Made by a program: the position numbers and the translations under genes
Assembly (NCBI GenBank): GCA_010093485.1
Contig: MU001501.1
Span: 1,133,052 to 1,197,051 of the forward strand
Direction of reading: 5' to 3'
Length of the DNA: 64,000 nucleotides
Source of the DNA: Karstenula rhodostoma CBS 690.94
Taxonomy: Eukaryota; Ascomycota; Dothideomycetes; Pleosporales; Didymosphaeriaceae
The notes under the pieces: model-generated
The model's input: only the letters and a program-made list of their open reading frames with translations
What the model was told of the DNA's origin: nothing
Database searches by the model: none
Shown: piece by piece, positions 45,382 to 55,103 of the stretch
How positions within the stretch are numbered: position 1 is the stretch's first letter
Layout of the letters: each line of letters opens with the position of its first letter

Positions 45382-46484
45382 TTACACCTTCGTCATCCAG
45401 CTTGGAATTGTGGTCAGCTTGGACATCTCGTCCACCGTCTCGTTCCACAACATCTTCTGCACTTTCTGGCCCTCTGCAGTCTTGACATAGGGGGAAGGCC
45501 TATCACAATCACATGGTCAGTAATAAGAACGGCGAATTCTGGTATGCAAACTCACTCCACAATATCCTTGTCCAGAAGGAACTGGCCGTGCGATTCCGGG
45601 CCGACCACGACCGCCGCGTTGAGGGCAGTCCAGCCTGCCACCTCAACCGAACGCGCGCGGATTGCTTTTACGAGGTTCATCGGAAGGCGAAGATAGATGG
45701 GCAGTACGTCGCTCATTCCCGTGTTGACCATGCCAGGGCAGAAACTGTTCTGTATGACCTTGTCGCCGTTCAAATGTTTCCGCAGCTCGAACAGGAAGAA
45801 CAAGCAGAGCAGCTTGCTGTCGGCGTAACGAGCAAAGGGGACGTAGCTATCCTCGCTGTCGAAATGGCCGAGGACCGTCTCGCCCGGCTTGATGGGCACC
45901 TTCCCCTTGGCTAGGGCGCTGGAGCTGTGCATGCGGCTACCGGTCCAGGTGACACGCGTCGGCTTACCCGTCTTGTCGGCCGTGGCGTTCAGTAGGGGTA
46001 GCAGCTCAAGCAGGATCAACACGTTGGAAAGATAGTTGACCTGGATGTGCTTCTCGTGGCCGTTGGACACCAGGTCACGCTTGAGGACGCCGATGCCGGC
46101 GTTGAGCAGAAGCAAGTGCAGCTCCGAATGCTCGGCAAGGAACGCCTTGGTGAAGCGTTGAACGCTAGCGTAGTCCTCAACCTCCAGCTCCATGACCTTG
46201 AGCACGGCCTTGGGGTTCGCCTTCTTGACGCTGGGACGGGCGAGCAGCGATGTGCGTGCCGCCTCGCCCTTTGCCACGTTGCGAACGGCGAGGATGACGG
46301 TGGAGATCTCGCGCTCGAGCAGCTGGGCTACGATTTCGGTTCCTATGCCATTGCTGGCGCCAGTAACGATGGCTGTCTGGCCGCGCAGGCAGATGCCTTC
46401 GGGCAAGGGTGCGACGGGCGCCTGGAGGATGGGCATCGCGAGGCGGGTGGTTGTGTTGAAGAAGTCGGTGATTGCTTTGTTCAT
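45382..46484 (-). CDS. yanD-like: Short-chain dehydrogenase/reductase (YanD-like)
   Basis: Two exons (46484-45556, 45499-45382; 56 bp intron) give 348 residues. A classical Rossmann start TAIVTGASNGIGTEI (TGxxxGxG), NAG motif LLNAGIG, catalytic Ser in RVTWTGSRMHSSS and the YADSK active-site Tyr/Lys make it a complete SDR. It resembles the protochlorophyllide-reductase/retinol-dehydrogenase-like SDR branch. In yanuthone-type pathways a dehydrogenase of this class acts during conversion of the prenylated toluquinol to the epoxycyclohexenone. It is divergent from the cupin gene, with a TATAAA on its own strand about 45 bp upstream of the ATG. Confidence 0.88.
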
Positions 46485-46698
46485 GGGGAGTAGACAGTGG
46501 TATGGCAGCAGCAGGTGTGGTCCGTCTGTTTATAAAGAAACCGCAAACAAAGGCAGAGCTTCCGCCGTCTCTCGGCCGGTACCGTGCAACCGGACAGCCA
46601 CGCGCACGTCTCGCCCGGCTTGCCTTGTGAGTGACCATTAAGTATTCGCTGATTCTCCAATATTCGTCCGGGAGCAATCGCAGCAGTAGTATTCCACC
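46485..46698. promoter_or_regulatory. Bidirectional promoter (SDR / cupin) with TCGGCCGG site
   Basis: 214 bp. TCGGCCGG near 46572 (context GTCTCTCGGCCGGTACCG) sits about 90 bp from the SDR start and 120 bp from the cupin start. TATAAA toward the SDR gene near 46530. Confidence 0.65.
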
Positions 46699-47602
46699 AT
46701 GGCACCTGCGCAACCGCAGACATTCACCGCGGGCGATGATCCGCTAACCAAGTACGTAGTGCTCCTTCCCCATGGCGGGCAGCTCGCTAACGCACCGGCC
46801 CGCGCCGACAACCAGGTTCGATGGCGCCATCGAGATGGCCAATCTGCCGCCCGCCCCGCATCGCCAGTTCGCTTTCCATGGCTTCATGCGCCCGTGGTTG
46901 GGAATCTATGCGAAGCTCATAGCCGGCGGGAAAAAGCCCCCCACGCATTTCCACGTGCACCAGACCGAGTTCTTTCGCGTGCTCAAGGGCAATCTCAGCG
47001 TCGACATCAACGGCCGCCGTGTCGATCTCAGCCCCAAAGACGGCGAGTACTCGGTGCCGCCTTTCACACACCACGTGATCTACGGCACCCCTGGCACCGA
47101 GAAGAACGAGGTCGAATTTGAAGTCAGCGCCGAGGAAAAACGCGACGGCCTGTATGCCATGGACCAGCCGTTTTTCGAGAACTGGTATGGCTACCAGGAG
47201 GACGTATTTCAGCGAGGCATGACGCTGGACTTCATCCAGGTGCTTGCCGTACGTAGTGGCTAGGTATGCTCTGCTTTTGACCATCTCTAATTTGGCTTTC
47301 AGATGTTCGACGCGGGGGACACCTATCTGTCGCCCCCTGCATGGGTTCCGTTCCGCACCTTTCTCAGCATTTGGCTTACCATCATCCTGGGTCGCTACAT
47401 CGGTGGCTTGCTGGGCTACGCGCCCTTCTACCCGGAATGGACCACCGATTGGGAGGCTGCGTGCGACCAGATGGAACGGCATTGGACGCAAAGGCGTTTC
47501 GCCAAACGAGACGCACAGGAGAAGGCGCGCCAGCGCTTCGCCGGCAGCGGAACGAATGGCACAAACGGCACACACATCAATGGCAAGAAGAAAGCGCTGT
47601 AG
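46699..47602 (+). CDS. Cupin-domain protein with C-terminal membrane segment (YanE-like candidate)
   Basis: Three exons (46699-46751, 46816-47248, 47303-47602) give 261 residues. Residues about 25-150 form a cupin beta-barrel. The metal motif appears as PPTHFHVHQTEFFRVLKG (HxHxxxE), and a second His comes in FTHHVIYGTP. After the barrel, FRTFLSIWLTIILGRYIGGLLGY is a probable transmembrane helix, and the tail is basic and Asn/Gly-rich. Single cupins can be isomerases, dioxygenases or epimerases; the reaction here is not identifiable. Conserved membership in yanuthone-type clusters fits a role in ring oxidation or rearrangement. The membrane anchor would place it beside the UbiA, P450 and cyclase enzymes. 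Confidence 0.82.
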
Positions 47603-48294
47603 TTGTGATACTGGGCGTCAGCATGCTACAATATGTTTACGATGGCAGATTAGTATTGTCAGAATCATTGAGACCTTCGCAACGCAATAACAAAGACATG
47701 GGGCAGACGCATAGTATTGCATCGTACGAAGACTTAGAGTACTTGGCATGCAGTTCAGAAATGGCTAGTTTCGTTTTCATCGTCGATGCATCAATCGATG
47801 AGGCGAGTGGACGAAATTGTGCAGAATGTAGGTAATCGAATTTGATTAGCTGGGAATCAATCGAATGCAAAGTCAGCGTCCAACATCTTCATCAGCTCCA
47901 TCGATAATATAGCAAATGTACAACTATTTCAAGTCAATGAAGTCCTAGGGCCGGACCGAGCACATGCCTCTGATTTCACGAACGCCATCCTCGGATCGAA
48001 TGACCCCACAACAACCCCGTATCAGTCAACTACGACAACCCCGCATCAGTTAGCTACGAACTCACTCATCTTGCCATCATAAATAGAACATGATTAAACT
48101 GAACGTTAACTTTGTATCATAATCTTTGATTTCGGCGTATGGCTAGAGCCAAGTTTTACCCAAAGAACCACATACCAAGGACGCTGCAAGCCGAACAGAA
48201 GACAATCATACTTTTCCACCCCATCATCGCACCGTATTGCATCCGTCTCTCCCATTATACCACACCCTACACCCACCGCCTCGTTTCCAGCGAC
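47603..48294. other. Intergenic with a two-copy 24-bp direct repeat
   Basis: About 690 bases between converging genes. A 24-bp unit (acaaccccgYatcagtYaRctacg) is present twice in tandem near 48011-48058. No gene. Confidence 0.5.
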
Positions 48295-49162
48295 TCACGC
48301 CGCCTTGCCATTGACCCTCCCCTGTCTCCCGCCTCCATGCTTCCTCACATACGCCAGCGCGAACGGGAACGCCAAATCCGACACATGGCTCCCTACCAGC
48401 AGCAGTGCCCCATACGGCGACCACGCATACCCGAACCGCTCAGGCCAGAAGTAGATTCGCCAGTAGAAGCAGCACCCCGCCGTGACCGTGCCCAGGAACC
48501 GCGTCCACCTATGCACGCATCAGCCACGCACGCACACGCATTACTCAAACTGCCGAACGAAGAACGAAAAGAAGGAGGAAAGCGAAAGACTGGACTCACC
48601 ATATCCCCATGGACTGCCCCCCGTCGTGCCCTCTGCTCAGCACCTGCGCCGTGCACCCCAGGCTGATCATATGCTGCATTGGCCACGCCGTGAAGAAGAT
48701 GACCTGCCTCCCGACGACGGGCACAAACGTCTTAGCCACGGCAAGATGCAGGCCCATACACACGGTGCAGCCGACTCCAATGATCCAGCTCAGATTGCGC
48801 GCAACAAGCGGGTGGTCGCGCCACTCGTTGGGCCCAAACTTGAGGATCGAGTGGAACAGGAAGACGTCGACCACCATGTACTGCGCGAAGACGATCTGGT
48901 TGACTAGCCCCGGGCCGTAGATGAAGCCGAAGACGAACTCCCACGTGATGTTCAGGCACAGGCAGTAGATGGGCATGGCGTACGAGCGGTCTTTGTAGCC
49001 CTTGAGCGTCATCAGGATGTACGAGATGGACCAGAGGATGCCCGAGATGGCGGTGAAGAGGTCCGGCACGATTTTCGCGTGCCAGTACGGCGGCGTGTCG
49101 TTGTCGTAGTCTGCATTGGCTTGCGCCCACTCTTCGAGTGCGAAGAGGCCCATCGTGGTCAA
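48295..49162 (-). CDS. macJ-like: Integral-membrane terpene cyclase, Pyr4/MacJ family
   Basis: Two exons (49162-48600, 48508-48295; 91 bp intron) give 258 residues made of about seven hydrophobic helices, the size and topology of Pyr4/PaxB/MacJ cyclases. The two acidic residues essential in Pyr4 have counterparts: Glu75 in LNITWEFVFGFIYGPG and Asp232 in VGSHVSDLAFPF near the C-terminus. The IVFAQYMVVDVFLFHSILKFG segment is also typical. MacJ cyclises the farnesyl chain of a yanuthone-type epoxycyclohexenone to a drimane by protonating the terminal olefin. The same reaction is inferred here because the rest of the gene set matches and no dedicated epoxidase is inside the motif-defined cluster. 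Confidence 0.9.
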
Positions 49163-49568
49163 ACGAACAAGAAAACAAAATTCAGATGTGCTGATGGTTA
49201 GGTGCGCATCGCAGGTCGTGTGGAGTCACATATATCACCGTTGGATAGGTTTCTGGGTACATGGCGTCGAGACTCCACCGGCCCCGTGGCTCTCGGCCGG
49301 TTATGCTTGGGTATGCGAACGCACGTGGGGGCTATTCTAAGCTGCACCGTTGGCCAGTCGGCCGGAACACTAGCAATGCACGAAAATGTCGCACTGGGAA
49401 TAACCTAATCTGGGCATTACCAGTGATACGAACGTTGTGCATGGGTACCATCCGCTCGTAGCCTGTCTGCCACGTGATTCCAATCTACCAGGTGTGGGCT
49501 GCGGCTGAGGGCTTAATGTATATATACTTCGCTACCACCATGGTGCGTTGCAGTACGGAGTATCTCGC
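49163..49568. promoter_or_regulatory. Bidirectional promoter (terpene cyclase / PKS) with two TCGGCCGG sites, TATA box and uORF
   Basis: 406 bp. TCGGCCGG occurs near 49293 (context GCTCTCGGCCGGTTA) and near 49358 (context CAGTCGGCCGGAAC). A TATATATA box lies at about 49518-49525, 45-50 bp before the PKS start. A short ORF begins at 49540 in a strong start context (CCACCATGG). Confidence 0.7.
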
Positions 49569-49572
49569 ATGA
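49540..49572 (+). CDS. Putative 10-codon uORF overlapping the PKS start codon
   Basis: ATG at 49540 in context CCACCATGG opens a 10-codon frame. Its TGA stop (49570-49572) overlaps the PKS ATG (49569-49571) as ATGA. If the transcript starts upstream of 49540, this uORF would limit or couple PKS translation. If transcription starts about 30 bp after the TATA box it may be excluded. Evidence is positional only. Confidence 0.35.
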   Translation: MVRCSTEYLA

Positions 49573-52500
49573 CTTTTGACATGGCGAGTGACAATTCATC
49601 CTCTGATGAGGGCACGGCGGCTGCAAGCCCGTTCGTCGGGACAGTTCCCGACGCTGGATGTAGCGAAGACCACGGTAAGGGGCTCGAATACTGGTCAAGT
49701 TAACATTCTAACACGATTCAGATATCGCGGTCATCGGCTACGCCTGTCGTGTAGCGGGTGACAACAACTCTGGAGCCCAGCTCTGGGACTTCCTGATGAA
49801 GAAAGGGGACGCTTGCGGCGAGATGCCAGCAGAGCGATGGCAATCATGGAGAGATCGACGGCCCGACATGGCCGACACACTGGACCAGACGACTTCGAAA
49901 GGATACTTCATCAACGACATCAAGGGGTTTGACGCACAGTTCTTCGGCATCTCCGGCCGCGAGGCAGTGCAGATGGACCCGCAGCAACGTATTAGTTTGG
50001 AGGTCGCCTGTGAAGCCCTCGAGCACGCGGGCATCCCGCTACAGAGCCTTGCAGGCTCAGACACTGCTGTCATTATGGGCGTCAATTCGGATGACTATTC
50101 CCGGTTAATCCTTGAGGACCTAGAGAACATAGATGCGTACATGGGCATCGGCACTGCATACTGCGGCATACCCAACCGCATCTCGCATGCGCTCGACCTC
50201 GCTGGTCCAACCTACGCTGTGGACGGAGCGTGTGCGTCTTCGCTCGTCGCTATTCACCAAGCCAGACGCGCTTTGCTCGCGGACGAAACGTCTCTTGCCA
50301 TAGCAGGAGGCGTGAATGCACACATCAGCCCGTACCTGACCCGTGTGCTAGACGTAGCTGGCGCCGTTTCCCCTGAAGGCCGATGCAGATCCTTCGACGA
50401 TTCAGCATCCGGCTACGGCCGCGGAGAGGGAGCTGGTGTCGTCGTCCTCAAGCGGCTTTCAGATGCAATCCGCGACGAAGATCGAGTGCTCGCAGTGCTC
50501 AAGGGGTCTGCGGTGGGCTCGGACGGGAAGACCCTCGGCATCATGGCCCCCAACCAGTTCGCACAGGAACAAGTCGCTCGCGATGCCCTCAAGGAAGCCC
50601 GACTCCCAGCCCACGCCGTGGAATATATCGAGGCCCACGCGACATCGACTCCAGTAGGGGACAAGACCGAATGTGCAGCTATGGCATCGGTCTACGGCTC
50701 AGCGCGTCTGCCCAGTTCGCCTGATTGTATCATCGGCTCGATCAAGCCCAATATCGGGCACTTGGAAGCCGGCGCCGGTGTTATGGGCTTCATCAAGGCA
50801 GTCATGACCGTCGAGAACGGTATCATTCCCCCGCAAGCAAATCTGGAGAACGTCAGCACAAAAATAGACTGGAAAGCTGCCAGAATCCGGCCGGTTACAG
50901 AACCAACACCTTGGGCCACTACCAGGAGGAGGCGCACCGCTGCCGTGGCTTCGTACGGCTACGGCGGAACAGTAGCGCACGCCATTATCCAGGAAGCACC
51001 TAAGTATTCCTCTTTCCGCGAGTTGATAGGGAATAAACTGCCGTCAAGCCAGCCCATTATGCTGCCTCTCTCGGGGCCGCAAGATGAGCGCCTCCGCAAA
51101 CAAGCTCAAACCCTCGCCAACTGGCTCCAACAGCAGCCAGATGAGCTCGACATGAACTCAGTAGCGTGGACGTTGGCGGTCAAACGCAGCCAGCACAGGC
51201 GTCGCGCAGCCGTCGTGGCCGAGAGCAAGGCGCAAGCCATTGAGCTGTTGTCGGTAGTGGCACAAGGGGGGAATCACCCGCAAATCATTCTTCAAGAAAA
51301 GGGTTCTATCAAGGCACCCGACTCTTCCAAGAAGGAGGGCGCCGTCTGGGTCTTCAGCGGCCATGGTGCACAATGGAAGGGTATGGGCCGCGCACTCCTG
51401 GAGACGGATCGGGCATTTGTCGACATCATCAAACAGCTCGAGCCCATCATCAAGGAAGAAATGGGCTTCTCTGTCACTGAGGCGTTGTTCGCTGGCGATT
51501 GTGACGAGACCGCCAAGGCGCAGGTCCTAACGTATGTTATGCACATCGGCATCGCTGCCGTTCTGCGAGAGAAGGGAGCGCGACCACAGGCCTGCCTGGG
51601 GCATTCACTCGGCGAGCTTGCGGCGGCTGTTGTTGCCGGCGCGCTGACTCCAGCCGAGGGAGCCATCATCTGTTGCCGGCGAGCTGTGCTCTACCGTCGG
51701 GTTGCGGGCACAGGAGCTATGGCTCTTGTGAACCTGCCTGCATCTGAGGTGGAGAAGGAGCTTAACCGAGGCGAGAGTTGCGACGACAACGTTGTGGTTG
51801 CCATTTACCCATCTCCAGAGTCCACTGTCATTGCGGGGGGTGTCAACGGCGTTGATGCTGTCACCGCACGCTGGCATGCAAAGGGCATCATGGCTAAGAA
51901 GGTCAAGACGGATGTTGCCTTCCACAGCCCCATTCTCGAGCAACTGGTTGATCCGCTGCGCACTGCTCTTGGTGAAACCCTGCGCCCAAAGGAGCCGCTG
52001 ATGCCCATATACTCGACATCACTGGAGGACCCACAAGCCCTCGATGCCCGTGGAGTCGACTACTGGATTGGAAACATGGTCAAGCCAGTGCAGCTTAAAA
52101 AGGCTATCGAAGCGGCGGCGATCGATGGCTTCCGGACCTTCGTCGAAGTGTCGGCGCACCCTATCATTGCCCACTCGATCCAAGAGACTCTCGACGCTGG
52201 CAAAGTGGCCGAAGCAACCATTATCCCCACCGGCATGCGCAATCAAGACGAAGGCAAGATGCTGCTGCTCGCTCTGGCCAAATTGTACTGCGCCGGCGAT
52301 GTCATTGCGTTCAATGAGGGCCTACCTGGATGGTGGAACCACGATGTGCCAGGCACAGCATGGCAGCATCAACCTTTCTGGCCAAATATCGAGAAGCCCA
52401 AACAACACGTTGGCCAAGACCGTTCGGTCGACGTCAAAGGCCACAAGCTGCTCGGGGCGAAGACCAGTATCAACGGCACGAACATGACGCTATGGCAGGC

Positions 52501-54988
52501 CTATCTGCACGCGGGAGCTAAGCCGTTCCCCGGGTTGCACCCCCTTCATGGGTCCGAGATTGTGCCAGCCGCTGTCCTCCTGAACACCTTTCTCTCGCTC
52601 GTACACACAAAGTCGCTGCGAAACGTTGGACTGCGTACACCAGTGGTCGTAGAGCCACCACGTGAGGTGCAGATACTGTTGGACGACGGCAAGATGTCCG
52701 TCTCATCCAGGCTGGCGGCCGGTGAGGACGAGGAAAACAGCCATTCGTGGCTGACCAACACTGTAGCGAACGTGGGAGCAGCCAACACAGAATCCAAAAT
52801 CGGACAGATCATTGACCTAGCCAGTATCAGGGAACGTCTCTCAGAGACCCTGCCGCCATCCTTCTCAATTGACTACCTTGCGAACGTTGGTGTCTCGGAC
52901 ATGGGGTTCCCCTGGCAGGTGACAGAGCACCTGCGCAACGATGACGAGTTCCTGGCTGTGGTCGATGCAGACCCGCAGAGAAAAGACACCTCCCCTCACT
53001 GGGGTGGACAGTCATGGGCTTCTGTACTGGACGCTATGACATCTGTGAGCTCAACCATATTCTGGAAGCAGCCGCTGCTGCGCATGCCGACCAGTATCGA
53101 CTCCGTGGCTCTGCTTCCTGGCGCTACCGCTCCCAAGGTCAGCTACATGTACGTTCTCAGGCGGACTGAGGACGAGGACGAGTTCGCAGCGGACATGGTG
53201 GTATGCGACGAGCAGGGCACTGTACTAGTCGACGTCGACAACCTGGCGTTCGCGGGCATCGAGGGCAATCCAGACAGCATCAAAACCCACGAGGGGTTGG
53301 TCCACCGGATTGCATGGCCACCGGCACAGCTGGAGGAAGAGCGGCGTCAGTTCGATGAGGTCGTATTCCTGGCACCCGAAAGCGCAGCCAAAACAGTGGA
53401 AGCGTGGAGTACGGATCTGAGCCGCCAGGGTGTGCGATCGCGGCTCGAGGGCGACCCCAACGCTGTGACCCTCAGCGTTTGTCCAAAGGCGGTAGTGGTA
53501 GTGGTGGCCGAGACGACTCAGGAGATTGACAACGTTGCGGCCGTGTCACTGCGCAACTGCGAGCGGCTGGCGACCACTGCTCAGCAACTCTGGAACGCAA
53601 AAGCCGCGACGACACTGTTCTGCGTGACGCAAGCCGCATATGGTGGGAGCAACGCGGCAGCTCTTTCACAGTCTGCGCTGATAGGACTCGCACGCATTAT
53701 GCACAGCGAACATCCAGAGCTGTTTGGAGGTCTGATTGACACCGAGCATGCCGCGTCCGCGTTTCCACTGCAGGCGCTCAAATACGTGCGCGGCATCGAT
53801 GTGACGCGCATTGAGGATGGTGTAGCTCGATGCGCGCGCTTGCGCCCGTTGTTGGAGTCCTCACTGAACAGGACCCTGACATCCCATGTCACCCCGGATG
53901 GTGTCTCCCAGCCCCGTGGGACCGGGAACGCTAGCAGCGGGACGTTGCGACTGATTCCCCACCACGCGACCTACCTCATCACCGGCGGACTTGGCGCTCT
54001 CGGAATCGAGACGGCACGCTGGATGGTGGAGAGAGGAGCAACACATATCGTGCTTGCGTCGCGGCGAGGCGCGAATGCAGCTGCCGTCCGCAGCATCGTC
54101 AAGCTACAGAAGCGAGGTGCTTCGATCCACGTCGTGGCGGTCGACATTGGCGCGGCTAATGCGCAAGAGCAGCTGCAGCATGCTCTAGATAGGCTGGACT
54201 TGCCGCCGGTGAAGGGCGTGGTGCACGCGGCTGGGATGCTGGCCAACGAGATGGTGGCAGAGCTGACCCCAGGCGCGCTCAGTGCGGTTGCAAAACCCAA
54301 GGTCTCTGGTGCATTGAACCTGCATCGAATGTATCCTCCTGGGACGCTTGATTTCGCCGTCTGGTACTCATCCTGCGGTCAGCTGCTAGGCTTCCCCGGG
54401 CAGGCTTCGTACGCGGCCGCGAACGCCTTTTTGGACTCGCTGGCTACCCATCGCCGCAGCATGGGCGATGCGTGCTGCGTCAGTATCCAGTTTTCCAGCT
54501 GGCGTGGGCTCGGCATGTCCACGAGCACGCGATACATCGACGCAGAACTTGAGGCCCGTGGCATCACAGACGTAACTCGCGCAGAGGCCCTGTTCGCCCT
54601 CGAACTGCTTTTGCGTGCTGACATCGACCACGCTGCTGTGCTGCGTACTCGTCCTCTGGAAGCTGGCGATCCACTCCCACATCCCATCCTGCGGGATTGT
54701 GTCTCATACGTTCCAGCGTCTGTCAACCTGTCGGGCGGAACGGCTGACACCGCGGCCCCCAAATCACTGAAGGAGCGCATTACCGAGTGCGTCGCGGCGG
54801 TACTGTCGCTCTCGGTCGACAGCATCGACGAGCACACGGCGCTTGTCGAATTGGGCGTGGACTCAATTATGACGGTCGGACTGCGGCGCCACCTGCAGAA
54901 GCTGGGGTTGGATGTGGGGCCCACCTATCTCTGGACGTGTCCGACGGTGGCGCATCTGGTTGCGCACTTCAAGGCTGAAGACTCTTGA
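49569..54988 (+). CDS. yanA-like: 6-methylsalicylic acid synthase-type partially reducing polyketide synthase (YanA/MacA-like)
   Basis: Two exons (49569-49674, 49722-54988; 47 bp intron) give 1790 residues, close to the ~1775 of 6-MSAS. Domain order is KS-AT-DH/thioester-hydrolase-KR-ACP with no methyltransferase, enoylreductase or TE, the 6-MSAS layout. KS: active-site Cys206 in VDGACASSL, with EAHATSTPVGD and KPNIGHLEAG. AT: Ser664 in GHSLGE. The dehydratase/TH domain has HPLHGSEIVP (H975, HxxxGxxxxP). KR: TYLITGGLGALGIETARWM. ACP: Ser1750 in LGVDSIMTV. The sequence GYFIND...DPQQRISLEVACEALEHAGIP and SDTAVIMGVNSDDYSRL are typical of this family. It makes 6-methylsalicylic acid from one acetyl- and three malonyl-CoA with one ketoreduction, in the cytosol. 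An alternative start is an in-frame ATG at 49581. Confidence 0.95.
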
Positions 54989-55103
54989 TTACCGGCCGAG
55001 TGATATTCCTTTCCCGAGTACCCCAATTATTCTGCTTGTGTGTGTATAGAAGCAAATAGAATCGTGCTTTCTCGCTTGTTGTGTCCTCTAGTAAGATCAT
55101 ATC
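54989..55103 (+). promoter_or_regulatory. Very short promoter between PKS and P450 with reversed TCGGCCGG site
   Basis: Only 115 bp separate the PKS stop and the P450 start. CCGGCCGA (reverse TCGGCCGG) lies near 54992, a few bases after the PKS stop codon and about 105 bp before the P450 ATG. Confidence 0.6.

Noticed and set aside
47341..47835. 164-codon plus-strand frame overlapping the cupin 3' end
   Set aside because: Out of frame with the cupin, His/Arg-rich, and runs into non-coding DNA.
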